Counted from the stretch's first letter, positions 7,778 to 17,670 are shown. The stretch is 64,000 nucleotides of DNA from Comamonas testosteroni (GCF_030505195.1 NZ_CP129672.1:992001-1056000); one strand, 5' to 3'. The notes: generated by a model not told the origin, from the letters alone. Numbers and translations: made by a program.

Positions 7778-9139
7778 TCAAAGCGAGGAAGGCTGCGCAT
7801 AGCGACCAGCCAGAAAATCCAGTTCAATCCGGGCGGATTGCAGTTGGTATCGGGCTTCAAGCAAATCGGCGCGCACCGTGCGCAGCACGCGCTGTGCATC
7901 CAGCACATCCAGAATGCCGCGCTCGCCGAAGCGGTAAGCCGCCTCTGCTACGCGCAAGGCCGACTCGGCCTCGCGCACCGCACCCTCGCTCAGCGCTTTG
8001 GTGCGTACCTGCGCCATTTCCATGACCTTCCAGGCCTGCAACATTTGCTGCTCCAACTCGGCCTTGCGACCTTCCATGCGCAGGCGAGCACGCTCGGCCT
8101 CCGAAGCGGCCTCATCAATGGGGCCGCGGCGCTGGTCGAACAGCGGAATCTGCATGCTCACGCCGATGGTGTTATTGCGGATGTCGGGTTCACGCGTCTG
8201 CGCGTAACGCAGCTCAAGACCTGGCCAACGGCTGGCTTTGGCACCATTTTTCTGCGCTTCGGCCTTGTCCACATCGGACTGCAGTTGCAGCAGCTCCGGA
8301 TGGGACTGCCAGTTGATGTTCTGCAACTGCGCCTTCTCCACCGGATCCTGCAGAGACAGAGCCAGATCAAAGCGATTGGGCAACTGGCCTGCAGCCAGAC
8401 GATTGAGCGTGAGCTGGGATTGCTCAGCCAGCAAACGGGCAGACTGCTCCTGCTGACGAGCGTTGATCAGTTCGGCATCGGCCTTGATGATTTCGTAACG
8501 AGCTGCTTCACCGCTGGAAACACGTACGCGTACACGCTCATGAGCCTGCTCCAGCAACTTGACGGCGTCATAGGCGGCCTGTGCCTGCGCCTGTCGCAGG
8601 ACCACCTCGTAGGCCTTGAGCTTGACCTGGGCCACGAGCGCATTGCGCGATGCAGCAATCTGGTGCACGGATGCTCGCTGCCCGGCTTGCGCCGCCTCGA
8701 CACGTGCAGCACGCACGGAAGGCATTTCTATGGGAACCGAGATCCCCATGGTCTGCACATTGCCGGGCGTGGCCGATGCCAGACGCGCCTTGTTGTCGCC
8801 GCGACTCCACTCCAGCTTGGGGTTGGGCAGAGCACCGGCGCTGACCACAGCCGCCTGAGCCGTGACGCTCGACTGCTGAACGGAACGCAGTTCAGGGTTG
8901 TTGTCCAGCACGGTCTGCACCAGTTGCGTGAGGGTCAGCTTGGGCTGCACCAGATCTGAAATGGTGCTGCTGACTTGTTGTGTGCCATAGGCATTGGTCT
9001 GAGCATTCGCAACCAGAGCTGCGGCGAGACACAGGCCGAACACAGCCGCGCGTTTGGGGCTCCGCAATGGAGTATGGCCAGAAGAATTCTTACTGGCCTT
9101 GGCCGGCAAAGAAGCCGGCACTATCGATCTGTTGAACAT
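7778..9139 (-). CDS. cusC: TolC-family outer-membrane efflux channel
   Basis: The 453-residue protein has an N-terminal signal (FGLCLAAALVANAQ) and two internally repeated outer-membrane efflux domains. Each has the long Ala/Gln/Glu-rich helices typical of TolC/CusC, for example in the ARVEAAQAGQRAS and EAASEAERARLRMEGRKAEL regions. It forms the trimeric duct that completes the tripartite efflux pump. The ATG at 9139 (MFNRSIV) gives a sensible signal peptide; the upstream ATG at 9220 would add a hydrophilic extension. It is first of the three pump genes on the minus strand, downstream of a small secreted protein gene. Confidence 0.9.
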   Translation of the reverse strand: MFNRSIVPASLPAKASKNSSGHTPLRSPKRAAVFGLCLAAALVANAQTNAYGTQQVSSTISDLVQPKLTLTQLVQTVLDNNPELRSVQQSSVTAQAAVVSAGALPNPKLEWSRGDNKARLASATPGNVQTMGISVPIEMPSVRAARVEAAQAGQRASVHQIAASRNALVAQVKLKAYEVVLRQAQAQAAYDAVKLLEQAHERVRVRVSSGEAARYEIIKADAELINARQQEQSARLLAEQSQLTLNRLAAGQLPNRFDLALSLQDPVEKAQLQNINWQSHPELLQLQSDVDKAEAQKNGAKASRWPGLELRYAQTREPDIRNNTIGVSMQIPLFDQRRGPIDEAASEAERARLRMEGRKAELEQQMLQAWKVMEMAQVRTKALSEGAVREAESALRVAEAAYRFGERGILDVLDAQRVLRTVRADLLEARYQLQSARIELDFLAGRYAQPSSL

Positions 9140-9370
9140 AGAACACAGCTGCCTTCTTGAGGGCAGATAAAGTGAGGAAGGAGTCGGAAAACTGTCATGC
9201 ACATGCGGCAGCTGCCGCATGCGATGCAGAATCAGTTACACCTGAGCAGGTGAAGCCGCCCCAGACCTGTCTCAGAGCCATGCTCTAGCAGACAAGCACT
9301 TTCCAGGCCAGCAGGCGCCGGAATGACGGGCGGCAGGTAACGGAGGTCTAAAAAGCCCAGCGCAAACGTT

Positions 9371-9388
9371 CTGACGTGATGACGTCAG
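9371..9388 (-). promoter_or_regulatory. Inverted repeat CTGACGT-GATG-ACGTCAG upstream of cusC
   Basis: Two perfect 7-bp arms lie between the 9400-9798 gene and cusC. It may be an operator or a processing hairpin; no regulator can be named. A second stem, GCCTGCC-AGC-GGCAGGC (9403-9419), overlaps the 3' end of the upstream gene. Confidence 0.3.
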
Positions 9389-9399
9389 CTGAACTGGAG

Positions 9400-9798
9400 C
9401 TAGCCTGCCAGCGGCAGGCCGAGACTTGGCGGACGCAACATGCTTTCCGGCCAGGGATAAGTCGGGTGCACCACATGCCCCTGAGGAGGCACCCGGACAT
9501 CGGCCACACCTACAGCTACCGCTTCGGGAGGGCCAAACAATTCATTGCGATCATCTTGCGCCGGATTGAGTTCGGCAGTGCGATGCGGACGGTGAATGGA
9601 GAACTCCACCGTATCTTCTTCCACATCGTCCTCGAACTCCTGCAGCACATCGACACCGTATTCGTGCGGCTGCGCGTCGAGTACATGAGCCATTGCCACT
9701 ACATCTTGCGAACCTGAGGGCAACATGGCAATGAGTTGCACTCCGATGATGGAGGCAAACATCAGCAGCGACAGCAGAAAGGAAGACGCCGGGCGCAT
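9400..9798 (-). CDS. Small secreted acidic protein, first gene of efflux operon
   Basis: The 132-residue product has an N-terminal hydrophobic signal-like helix (SSFLLSLLMFASIIGVQL) followed by a strongly acidic and His-containing region (LQEFEDDVEEDTVEFSIHRP) and a Pro-rich tail. I do not recognise a family. Small secreted metal-responsive proteins are common at the head of czc/cnr/ncc-type operons, and the acidic and His residues could bind cations, so a periplasmic metal-buffering or sensing role is inferred. It lies 260 bp upstream of cusC on the same strand. Confidence 0.6.
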   Translation of the reverse strand: MRPASSFLLSLLMFASIIGVQLIAMLPSGSQDVVAMAHVLDAQPHEYGVDVLQEFEDDVEEDTVEFSIHRPHRTAELNPAQDDRNELFGPPEAVAVGVADVRVPPQGHVVHPTYPWPESMLRPPSLGLPLAG

Positions 9799-9921
9799 GG
9801 ATCGAAGGAGCTGTGGTTAAACGAACAACAATGAAGGGATGAGACAGTCACTGGGAAGCAGACCCAATGGTGAAAAGATGGTGTACCGATTGGCAGCAAA
9901 AGTTCCCGCATGAAAAGCTTT

Positions 9922-9936
9922 TGTCAACATCTGTAA
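9922..9936 (+). promoter_or_regulatory. Direct repeat TGTCA-N5-TGTAA upstream of efflux operon
   Basis: Half-sites ten bp apart lie about 125 bp upstream of the small secreted protein start. This is the layout bound by OmpR-family metal response regulators (CusR/CopR/CzcR type). No such regulator is in the window, so the assignment is tentative. The rest of 9799-10033 shows no gene. Confidence 0.28.
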
Positions 9937-10033
9937 GGGTGAACGATAGCGTATTGCCATAGCACTTGCATGGCAAGGGTATCTTGCTAGAAAGTCAGGA
10001 GCACATCAGTTCTGCCAGAGTGCGCAGACAAGA

Positions 10034-10069
10034 AAAAAGCCGCAACCAATTGCTTGATTGCGGCTTTTT
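10034..10069 (-). terminator. Terminator of second tRNA array
   Basis: The hairpin is near-identical to the one at 2565 (AAAAAGCCGCAA ... ATTGCGGCTTTTT). It ends the minus-strand tRNA array. Confidence 0.78.
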
Positions 10070-10074
10070 GAATC

Positions 10075-10151
10075 TGGCGGAGTGGACGGGACTCGAACCC
10101 GCGACCCCCGGCGTGACAGGCCGGTATTCTAACCAACTGAACTACCACTCC
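10075..10151 (-). tRNA. tRNA-Asp(GTC), array copy 1
   Basis: Sequence matches the tRNA-Asp at 2606, including the flanking spacer. Confidence 0.95.
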
Positions 10152-10199
10152 TGGCAGGAAGCTTTGCTACCCATTGTATAGCTGCAAGCGCTTCAAACT

Positions 10200-10275
10200 T
10201 GGCGACCCTACGGGGATTCGAACCCCGGTACTCACCGTGAAAGGGTGATGTCCTAGGCCTCTAGACGATAGGGTC
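10200..10275 (-). tRNA. tRNA-Glu(TTC), array copy 1
   Basis: Sequence matches the tRNA-Glu at 2731, with encoded CCA. Confidence 0.95.
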
Positions 10276-10319
10276 AATCCTAGAACGATTCAAGTCTTGC
10301 GACTTGCCGTCAAAAATTT

Positions 10320-10395
<76 letters not shown>

Positions 10396-10403
10396 AAAAA
10401 CTG

Positions 10404-10480
10404 TGGCGGAGTGGACGGGACTCGAACCCGCGACCCCCGGCGTGACAGGCCGGTATTCTAACCAACTGAACTACCACTCC
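10404..10480 (-). tRNA. tRNA-Asp(GTC), array copy 2
   Basis: Second repeat unit, eight bases after the preceding tRNA-Ala; same acceptor stem and GTC anticodon. Confidence 0.95.
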
Positions 10481-10528
10481 TGGCAGGAAGCTTTGCTACC
10501 CATTGTATAGCTGCAAGCGCTTCAAACT

Positions 10529-10604
10529 TGGCGACCCTACGGGGATTCGAACCCCGGTACTCACCGTGAAAGGGTGATGTCCTAGGCCTCTAGACGATAG
10601 GGTC
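10529..10604 (-). tRNA. tRNA-Glu(TTC), array copy 2
   Basis: Second repeat unit; same sequence and flanking spacers as copy 1. Confidence 0.95.
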
Positions 10605-10648
10605 AATCCTAGAACGATTCAAGTCTTGCGACTTGCCGTCAAAAATTT

Positions 10649-10724
<76 letters not shown>

Positions 10725-10733
10725 AAAAAACTG

Positions 10734-10810
10734 TGGCGGAGTGGACGGGACTCGAACCCGCGACCCCCGGCGTGACAGGCCGGTATTCTAACCAACTGAA
10801 CTACCACTCC
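10734..10810 (-). tRNA. tRNA-Asp(GTC), array copy 3
   Basis: Third repeat unit, which lacks tRNA-Ala. Confidence 0.95.
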
Positions 10811-10858
10811 TGGCAGGAAGCTTTGCTATACATTGTATAGCTGCAAGCGCTTCAAACT

Positions 10859-10934
10859 TGGCGACCCTACGGGGATTCGAACCCCGGTACTCACCGTGAA
10901 AGGGTGATGTCCTAGGCCTCTAGACGATAGGGTC
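10859..10934 (-). tRNA. tRNA-Glu(TTC), array copy 3
   Basis: Third repeat unit. The sequence diverges right after this tRNA, and a terminator hairpin takes the place of tRNA-Ala. Confidence 0.95.
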
Positions 10935-10961
10935 ATAACCTAGAATCTTTGCTTTCGCACC

Positions 10962-11004
10962 GATTAAAAAAGCGCCTTCTGAAAATAAAGGCGCTTTTTT
11001 AATC
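10962..11004. terminator. Internal terminator between tRNA units
   Basis: A perfect 17-bp inverted repeat, GATTAAAAAAGCGCCTT and its complement AAGGCGCTTTTTTAATC, with a nine-base loop. It has T runs on both strands, so it can terminate in both directions. It separates the promoter-proximal Ala-Glu-Asp unit from the downstream copies. Confidence 0.8.
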
Positions 11005-11020
11005 AAGCGACTAGCCAAAC

Positions 11021-11097
11021 TGGCGGAGTGGACGGGACTCGAACCCGCGACCCCCGGCGTGACAGGCCGGTATTCTAACCAACTGAACTACCACTCC
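11021..11097 (-). tRNA. tRNA-Asp(GTC), array copy 4
   Basis: Third gene of the promoter-proximal unit; GTC anticodon, encoded CCA. Confidence 0.95.
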
Positions 11098-11145
11098 TGG
11101 CAGGAAGCTTTGCTACCCATTGTATAGCTGCAAGCGCTTCAAACT

Positions 11146-11221
11146 TGGCGACCCTACGGGGATTCGAACCCCGGTACTCACCGTGAAAGGGTGATGTCCT
11201 AGGCCTCTAGACGATAGGGTC
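11146..11221 (-). tRNA. tRNA-Glu(TTC), array copy 4
   Basis: Second gene of the promoter-proximal unit; TTC anticodon, encoded CCA. Confidence 0.95.
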
Positions 11222-11265
11222 AATCCTAGAACGATTCAAGCCTTGCGACTTGCCGTCAAAAATTT

Positions 11266-11341
<76 letters not shown>

Positions 11342-11396
11342 TAAAACTTTTTCTGCAAGACAACCTTTTAATCAGTCGCGTTTTGCAGAGACTCGA

Positions 11397-11426
11397 ATTA
11401 TAGACAGGTTTTTAGCGATTTTTCAA
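11397..11426 (-). promoter_or_regulatory. Promoter of second tRNA array
   Basis: On the minus strand, TTGAAA (11426-11421) and a perfect TATAAT (11402-11397) are 18 bp apart. The -35 box lies within the last codons of gltX. Transcription would start near 11390, about 50 bases before tRNA-Ala. Confidence 0.65.
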
Positions 11427-12821
11427 ACGCGCGATAACTTTTTCACGTCCAAGCAATTCCAGCACCGCATCGACCGAGGGCGTATGGGCTGTGCCCACCG
11501 TCAGAACGCGTACGGGCATAGCCAGCACAGGCATCTTCACACCCTGCGCCTTGAGCAACTCCTTGATCGCAGCCGCAATGGCTTCCTTGGTCCATTCCAC
11601 GTTTTCCACCACGGCAGCGAATGCATCGAGCACGGGGGTGGCCGCCTCGCTCACATGCTTGGCATAGTCTTCAGCATTGCGCTGCACGCTGTCCACATAG
11701 AAGACCTTGGCCCAGTTGGCCAGATCCACCAAGGTCTCGCAACGATCCTTGAACAAGGCAACAATGCGCACCAGACGGTCATCGGCGTCGATCAGGCTCT
11801 CGGCCACACCCGCCTTGACGACAAAGGGCTTGACCAACTGGGCCAGCTCGGCGTCGTCCATGGCCTTCAGATGCTGGGCATTGACCCAGCGCAGCTTGGC
11901 TTCGTCAAACTGACCGGCGCTGCGACCCAGGTGATCCAGGTTGAACCACTCCAGGAACTGGGCACGACTGAAGATTTCGTCGTCGCCGTGGCTCCAGCCC
12001 AGACGGGCCAGATAGTTCACCATGGCATCGGGCAGATAGCCTTCATCACGGTACTGGGTCACGGCCTTGGCACCGTTGCGCTTGCTCATCTTCTCGCCTT
12101 GCTCGTTGAGCACGGTGGGCAGATGGGCAAAGGTCGGCACGGTGGCCCCCAGCGCCTCAAAGATGTGAATCTGGCGCGGCGTGTTGTTCACATGGTCGTC
12201 GCCACGGATGACATGGGTGATGTTCATGTCCATGTCGTCCACGCAGACGCAGAAGTTGTACGTGGGCGTGCCGTCAGGGCGTGCAATCACCAGATCGTCG
12301 AGCTCGGAGTTCTGGAACTCGATACGGCCCTTGCACTTGTCTTCCCAGGCCACCACGCCGGACTGAGGAGTCTTGAAGCGCAGCACGGGCTTCACGCCCT
12401 CAGGAATCGCTGGCAACACCTTGCCTTCTTCGGGGCGCCATGTGCCGTCGTAGCGGGGCTTTTCCTTGGCGGCCATCTGCTTTTCACGCAGCGCGTCCAG
12501 CTCCTCCATGCTCATATAGCAGTGGTAGACATAGCCCTTTTCCTGCAGCGTGGCCAGCACCTGCTTGTAGCGGTCCATGCGCTGCATCTGGTAGAACGGA
12601 CCTTCGTCGTGGTCCAGCTGCAGCCATTCCATGCCTTCCAGGATCACGTCCACGGAAGCCTGGGTGGATCGCTCCAGATCGGTGTCTTCAATGCGCAGCA
12701 CGAAGTCACCGCCATTGGCGCGCGCAAAAGCCCAGGGGTAGAGGGCCGAACGAATATTGCCCAGATGAATGAAGCCCGTGGGCGAAGGGGCAAAGCGGGT
12801 GCGAATTTTGTTGGTTGTCAT
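11412..12821 (-). CDS. gltX: Glutamyl-tRNA synthetase
   Basis: The 469-residue class I synthetase charges tRNA-Glu with glutamate in the cytoplasm. The HIGH-type motif is in [19 protein letters not shown] near the N-terminus and the KMSKR loop in [13 protein letters not shown], both intact. The C-terminal helical anticodon-binding domain is complete, and length is normal for bacterial GluRS. It lies directly upstream of an array holding four tRNA-Glu genes on the same strand; the array promoter overlaps its 3' end, so the synthetase and its substrate tRNA are physically linked. Confidence 0.97.
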   Translation of the reverse strand: MTTNKIRTRFAPSPTGFIHLGNIRSALYPWAFARANGGDFVLRIEDTDLERSTQASVDVILEGMEWLQLDHDEGPFYQMQRMDRYKQVLATLQEKGYVYHCYMSMEELDALREKQMAAKEKPRYDGTWRPEEGKVLPAIPEGVKPVLRFKTPQSGVVAWEDKCKGRIEFQNSELDDLVIARPDGTPTYNFCVCVDDMDMNITHVIRGDDHVNNTPRQIHIFEALGATVPTFAHLPTVLNEQGEKMSKRNGAKAVTQYRDEGYLPDAMVNYLARLGWSHGDDEIFSRAQFLEWFNLDHLGRSAGQFDEAKLRWVNAQHLKAMDDAELAQLVKPFVVKAGVAESLIDADDRLVRIVALFKDRCETLVDLANWAKVFYVDSVQRNAEDYAKHVSEAATPVLDAFAAVVENVEWTKEAIAAAIKELLKAQGVKMPVLAMPVRVLTVGTAHTPSVDAVLELLGREKVIARLKNR

Positions 12822-12971
12822 ATCAGAAATCCTTGTGCGGCATTCCCTGCGTCAAGGCTGCGGCGCTTGATGCGCACGCAGTCTCGGTCAGAGATGCCAA
12901 GCAAGAGTCACCTCGCAGCGCGGGCATCGCCCCCTTTGAGAGGGAAGGCGCGAAGCGACTCAGGGAGTTTT

Positions 12972-14216
12972 TCACAGCGTATCCAGTCCACGAGCCAGAT
13001 CGACCTTGAGGTCTTCCAGATGCTCAAGACCCACGGAAATACGAATCAGACCCTGACCCACGCCAGCAGCCTGACGCTGGTCTTCGGTCAGACGACCATG
13101 CGAGGTGCTGGCCGGATGGGTGATGGTGGTCTTCACATCACCAAGGTTGGCCGTAATCGAGCACAGACGCGTGCTGTCCACTACATGGAAGGCATTCGCA
13201 CGCAGCTGCTCCGCCCCCTCACCCACCACGTCGAACGCCAGCACGGCACCGCCCATGCCGTTTTGCTGGCGCATGGCCAGCTCGTGCTGAGGATGGCTCT
13301 TGAGGCCCGGGTAGTAGACACGCGCCACCTTGGGATGGGCCTCCAGCCAGGCGGCAAACTCCAGCGCCGCAGCGCTTTGTGCCTTGACGCGCAAAGCCAG
13401 GGTTTCCAGGCCCTTCATCACCGTCCAGGCGTTGTAGGGAGCGATATTCAGACCGCCGCTGCGCAAGAAAGTGCCCATGACCTTGTCGACCAGGGCAATG
13501 GTGCCGCAAACCGCACCGGCCATGACGCGGCCCTGGCCGTCGAGGAACTTGGTGCCCGAATGCACGACGAGGTCGGCGCCAAACTTCACGGGCTGCTGTA
13601 GCACGGGAGTGGCGAAGCTGTTGTCCACGGCCAGCAGCGCGTTGTTGGCGTGCGCCAGCTCGGCCAGTGCGGCGATGTCGCAGAGATCGGTCAGCGGGTT
13701 GGTGGGCGTCTCGGCAAACAGCATGCGCGTGTTGGGCTTGATGGCCGCCTTCCAGGCTTCGATATCGGTCTGCGAGACAAACGTGGTTTCCACGCCGAAG
13801 CGTGCCATCTCGGTTCCCAACAGCTTGATGGTGGAGCCGAACATGGACTGCGAGCAGATCACATGATCGCCTGTCTTGAGCGCCGTCAGCGCGACCAGCA
13901 AGATGGCAGACATGCCGGTGGAGGTCGCAACCGCACATTCCGTCCCCTCCATGGCCGCCAGACGCTTTTCAAAGCTGGTGACCGTGGGGTTGCCGGTGCG
14001 GCTATAGGTGAAACCTGGCTCTTCATTGGCAAAGCGGCGCGCTGCGGTCGCCGCATCGGGTTGCACAAAGCTGCTGGTCATGTACAGGGCTTCGCAATGC
14101 TCGCCCCACTGGCTGCGCTCGACCGCTTCGCGCACGGCCAGAGTTTCAGGATGCAAACCTTCGGGTAATGTCTTGTTGGTCACAATCGTCAAATCCAGAT
14201 GGTTGGTACCGGTCAT
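12972..14216 (-). CDS. metZ: O-succinylhomoserine sulfhydrylase
   Basis: The 414-residue pyridoxal-phosphate enzyme of the Cys/Met gamma-family makes homocysteine from O-succinylhomoserine and sulfide. The PLP lysine is in [13 protein letters not shown], preceded by [16 protein letters not shown], and the phosphate-binding motif is [23 protein letters not shown] and the C-terminal [16 protein letters not shown] are typical of MetZ. The ATG at 14216 (MTGTNHLDL) is chosen over 14237; neither has a strong ribosome binding site. It is downstream of purF on the same strand, the usual Burkholderiales order. Confidence 0.92.
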   Translation of the reverse strand: MTGTNHLDLTIVTNKTLPEGLHPETLAVREAVERSQWGEHCEALYMTSSFVQPDAATAARRFANEEPGFTYSRTGNPTVTSFEKRLAAMEGTECAVATSTGMSAILLVALTALKTGDHVICSQSMFGSTIKLLGTEMARFGVETTFVSQTDIEAWKAAIKPNTRMLFAETPTNPLTDLCDIAALAELAHANNALLAVDNSFATPVLQQPVKFGADLVVHSGTKFLDGQGRVMAGAVCGTIALVDKVMGTFLRSGGLNIAPYNAWTVMKGLETLALRVKAQSAAALEFAAWLEAHPKVARVYYPGLKSHPQHELAMRQQNGMGGAVLAFDVVGEGAEQLRANAFHVVDSTRLCSITANLGDVKTTITHPASTSHGRLTEDQRQAAGVGQGLIRISVGLEHLEDLKVDLARGLDTL

Positions 14217-14426
14217 GAGTCCGCTGCAGACCGCCAATCAGGCCCGCACGCATGCTGCTCTACCGGCTTGACCGGCGGCACTCGGTGTACCGGTCTTTGA
14301 ATATGCCTTGCTCGCACATCATGGAATTTGAGTCAATTCAACCTCAAACGCTTGATGCACATACGTCACTAGCTCACTTTTAAAGAGCATACCGACCGCA
14401 CAGCTCTGCCATTGTCCTCCTGAATG

Positions 14427-14451
14427 AAAAGGGTTGCCTCAGCAACCCTTT
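14427..14451 (-). terminator. Terminator after purF
   Basis: Stem AAAGGGTTGC/GCAACCCTTT with loop CTCA lies downstream of the purF stop. The rest of the 270-bp purF-metZ gap shows nothing recognised. Confidence 0.6.
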
Positions 14452-14487
14452 CACACTCAGTCATTCGCTGCGATTGAACGCCAGCGC

Positions 14488-15996
14488 TCAGCTTTCCTGA
14501 GCATTCGGCAGAGACAGGCGCGAAGTGTCTTCGCTCTCCTCTTCGCTGCCGCGGTTGCGTCCCTCGTTGAGCGCTGTCACCTCTTCATCGGAAATGTCAC
14601 CGGTGATATAGATGCCGTCGAAACAGGAGGCCTCGAAGCCGCTCACCTGGGCATTGATCTTGCCCACGGCCTGTTTCATGGCTTCCACATCCTGATAGAT
14701 CAGCGCGTCGCAGCCGATGACCTGGCGAATTTCCTCGACCGTACGGCCGTGAGCCACCAGCTCGGAGCGCGTGGGCATGTCGATGCCGTACACATTGGGG
14801 TGACGCACAGGGGGCGCAGCGGACGCCAAATACACCTTGTTGGCACCGGCATCGCGCGCCATCTGCACGATTTCCTTGGAGGTAGTACCACGCACGATAG
14901 AGTCATCAACCAGCAGCACATTGCGCCCCTTGAACTCGCTGCTGATGGCGTTGAGCTTCTGGCGCACCGACTTCTTGCGCGCACCCTGGCCCGGCATGAT
15001 GAAGGTACGGCCCACATAGCGGTTCTTCACAAAACCTTCGCGATAGGGCTTGCCCAGCAACTGTGCCAGTTGCATGGCACTGGGGCGGCTCGACTCGGGG
15101 ATGGGAATCACCGCATCGATTTCATTGGGAGGCACCATGGAGATCACGCGCTTGGCCAGCGTCTCACCCATGTTCAGGCGAGCCTGATAGACCGAGATGC
15201 CGTCCATGGTGGAGTCGGGACGTGCCAGATACACATACTCGAACACGCAGGGATTGAGCTGGGTCTTTTCAGCGCATTGCTGACTCTCGATGCGGCCGTC
15301 GTTGTGCACAAAGATCGCTTCGCCGGGAGCGATGTCGCGCTCGAACTGATGGGTCGTGCCTTCCAGCGCCACGGACTCGCTGGCCAGCATGATGGTGCCA
15401 TCATTGCCGCGGCCCATGCACAGCGGACGAATGCCGAAGGGATCGCGGAAGGCCAGCAAGCCGTAGCCGGCGATCAGCGCGATCACGGCGTAAGAGCCCT
15501 TGATGCGCTTGTGCACCGCACGCACGGCCTTGAAGATTTCCTCGCTTTGAAGCGGCGCACCGCTGGAGGCGCGGCCGATCTCGTGCGCCAGCACGTTGAG
15601 CAAGACCTCGGAGTCGCTTTCGGTGTTGGTGTGGCGATGATCGGTATCCGCCAGTTCGCGGCGCAGTTGCTTGGCATTGGTGAGATTGCCGTTGTGCACC
15701 ATGACGATACCGAAGGGCGCATTCACGTAGAAGGGCTGAGCCTCTTCCTCGCTGGAGGCATTTCCAGCCGTGGGATAACGCACCTGACCCAGACCCACAT
15801 CACCAGGCAGAGCACGCATATTGCGGGTGCGGAACACGTCCTTCACCATGCCCTTGGCCTTGTGCATGAAGAACTTGCGTTCCTGCTGGGTCACGATGCC
15901 GGCTGCATCCTGCCCACGGTGCTGCAGCAGCAGCAAAGCGTCATAAATCAGCTGATTCACGGGTGCGGTGCTCACCACACCAACGATTCCACACAT
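14488..15996 (-). CDS. purF: Amidophosphoribosyltransferase
   Basis: The 502-residue enzyme catalyses the first step of purine synthesis (PRPP + glutamine to phosphoribosylamine). Mature Cys1 follows the initiator Met (MCGIVGVVSTAPVN), the N-terminal nucleophile of class II glutaminases, which fixes the start at 15996 although the frame is open to 16122. The phosphoribosyltransferase domain has the PRPP loop VLLVDDSIVRGTTSKEI. The C-terminus is an acidic Ser/Glu-rich tail. It follows cvpA as in many proteobacteria. Confidence 0.97.
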   Translation of the reverse strand: MCGIVGVVSTAPVNQLIYDALLLLQHRGQDAAGIVTQQERKFFMHKAKGMVKDVFRTRNMRALPGDVGLGQVRYPTAGNASSEEEAQPFYVNAPFGIVMVHNGNLTNAKQLRRELADTDHRHTNTESDSEVLLNVLAHEIGRASSGAPLQSEEIFKAVRAVHKRIKGSYAVIALIAGYGLLAFRDPFGIRPLCMGRGNDGTIMLASESVALEGTTHQFERDIAPGEAIFVHNDGRIESQQCAEKTQLNPCVFEYVYLARPDSTMDGISVYQARLNMGETLAKRVISMVPPNEIDAVIPIPESSRPSAMQLAQLLGKPYREGFVKNRYVGRTFIMPGQGARKKSVRQKLNAISSEFKGRNVLLVDDSIVRGTTSKEIVQMARDAGANKVYLASAAPPVRHPNVYGIDMPTRSELVAHGRTVEEIRQVIGCDALIYQDVEAMKQAVGKINAQVSGFEASCFDGIYITGDISDEEVTALNEGRNRGSEEESEDTSRLSLPNAQES

Positions 15997-16193
15997 AGTT
16001 GCGTTCCATCTGTTCGCGAAAGTCGCCCTTCGCCACACTCGCCTGCTTCGCCACCCATTGGCTAGCCTGCGCTTTGATATCCGGCATGGCGGATCACGCC
16101 AACACCAAACTCTCGTCGGCACCCACTGCGTTTTACAGCAAGCGCCTTAGCCACTTTCAACCCTTAGGTAAATTGCGGCAAAAAAACTTCGCT

Positions 16194-16691
16194 TCAAGAG
16201 GAAGCCTTGGGCAGATACTGCCCCCACTCCTCTGGCAGAGCAGGCAGCACCCAGCCCAGCGCCTCAGTCAACCAGGGCGCCAGCACCGAGTCCTGCCACC
16301 ACAAAGCCTTGTGCAGCGGCGTGTACTGGATCACCAGAGCCAGCACCAGCAGCAGCAGGCCGCCGCGCAAGACACCGAACAAGGCGCCTAGGGTGCGATC
16401 CACAGGCCTCAGCCCCACGGCCTCAATCAGTTGCTTGGACAGCCAGGAGATCACTCCCCAGGCAAACATGGACCCCACCAGCAGCAGCACAAAGCCCGCC
16501 GCATAACGCAGCTGCATGTCCCAACCATCCAGCGGCAGCCATACCGCCACTTCTTGTGCCCAGGTTCGCGCGACCATAAAGGCCACCAGCCAGCCCAGCA
16601 AGGAAAGGACTTCATAGACCAGACCGCGCCAGGCCCCCAGCAACAAGGAGCCCAGCACAACGACCACAAAAATCCAGTCAAGCGTGCTCAT
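16194..16691 (-). CDS. cvpA: CvpA family membrane protein
   Basis: The 165-residue inner-membrane protein has four predicted helices (WIFVVVVLGSLLLGAWRG, LLGWLVAFMVARTWA, AAGFVLLLVGSMFAWGVIS, VLRGGLLLLVLALVIQ) and the conserved DRTLGALFGVLRG segment of CvpA. The family is needed for colicin V production and envelope stress tolerance; its biochemical role is not settled. It sits between the SPOR protein and purF, the normal gene order. The ATG at 16691 is used. Confidence 0.9.
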   Translation of the reverse strand: MSTLDWIFVVVVLGSLLLGAWRGLVYEVLSLLGWLVAFMVARTWAQEVAVWLPLDGWDMQLRYAAGFVLLLVGSMFAWGVISWLSKQLIEAVGLRPVDRTLGALFGVLRGGLLLLVLALVIQYTPLHKALWWQDSVLAPWLTEALGWVLPALPEEWGQYLPKASS

Positions 16692-16719
16692 CAATCAAAC
16701 CGATGCCGGAAAACCGCTC

Positions 16720-17670
16720 TCAAGCCTTGAACACCGATGCAGGCAAGCCCAACGCTTTGGCCCTGGCGGCAGCCTTCTCGGCTTCCTCGCGGCTCTTGAA
16801 AGGCCCCATGCGAACACGTGTGCGCTTGCCGTCCTTGGTGTCCACGGTCTGGGTAAAGGCTCCGGCACCCAGCTTGCCCTTGATTTCGTTGGCCTTGCCG
16901 ACTTCGGCAAAGGCGCCGATCTGTACGATGAAGCGCTCATTGGAGGCTGCAGCCTCCTTGGGCGCGGCAGGCTCCGAGGTGCTGCGCCCCTCGAGCAGGG
17001 CACGGGCACGGGCGGCCTCGTCCACCTTGGGTGCTTCAGGCTTGTGCTTGGGCTCGGGTTTTGCTTCCGGCTTCTTGGCCTCAGGTTTGACCTCTGGCTT
17101 GACCTCGGCCTTGGGCTTTTCGGGCTTGGGCTCCGGCTTTCGCTCGGGCTTCACCTCAGGCTTGGGCTGAGGTTTGACATCTGGTTTGGGCTCGGGCTTG
17201 GCCTGAGATGCCACCGCAGCGGCTGTACCGACGGCAGCCGCAGTGACCGCAGCCCCCACCACAGGAGCAGCCGGCGCAATGGCAGCAGTCACAGAAGCGG
17301 CAGTCCTGGCCGAAGGTGCAAGCACTTCCTCACCGTCATCCAAAGACGCATTGGCAGCGACACGCCCTGAGGGTGCAGCCGTCTGGCTCGCCACCTGGGT
17401 GCCAGGTACGACCTCAGGTGCCGAATTGGCCTGATCGGGAATTTCAATCGGGATATTGACCGGAATGGGACGTGGCTGCGTGTCGAACAGCAGCGGGAAG
17501 CCCACCACACCGATCAGCACCAGCACGGCCGCCCCGATGAGGCGATGACGTGCGCGGCGGCGCATGGCTTCCACGCTTTCGCCCTGGGCCAGGCGACTGG
17601 GGCGCTTGGCTCCAGCCACGGACTCGGCTTCGTCTTTTTTGCCAGGCCAACGGAAATTGAAAAATGCCAT
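16720..17670 (-). CDS. SPOR-domain membrane protein (DedD/FtsN-like)
   Basis: The 316-residue protein has a short cytoplasmic N-terminus, one transmembrane helix (LIGAAVLVLIGVVGFPLLF, about residues 52-70), and a long periplasmic linker rich in Lys-Pro-Glu repeats (KPEPKPDVKPQPKPEVKPER and similar). It ends in a SPOR domain (RFIVQIGAFAEVGKANEIKG ... KTRVRMGPFKSREEAEKAA) that binds denuded septal peptidoglycan. A role in late cell division is expected from the family. The ATG at 17670 (MAFFNFRWPG) fits homologues better than a GTG at 17697. It lies between folC and cvpA. Confidence 0.88.
   Translation of the reverse strand: MAFFNFRWPGKKDEAESVAGAKRPSRLAQGESVEAMRRRARHRLIGAAVLVLIGVVGFPLLFDTQPRPIPVNIPIEIPDQANSAPEVVPGTQVASQTAAPSGRVAANASLDDGEEVLAPSARTAASVTAAIAPAAPVVGAAVTAAAVGTAAAVASQAKPEPKPDVKPQPKPEVKPERKPEPKPEKPKAEVKPEVKPEAKKPEAKPEPKHKPEAPKVDEAARARALLEGRSTSEPAAPKEAAASNERFIVQIGAFAEVGKANEIKGKLGAGAFTQTVDTKDGKRTRVRMGPFKSREEAEKAAARAKALGLPASVFKA

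Noticed and set aside
11484..13601. 705-codon frame on the plus strand opposite gltX and metZ
   Set aside because: Spans two convincingly coding minus-strand genes and their gap; no domain seen.
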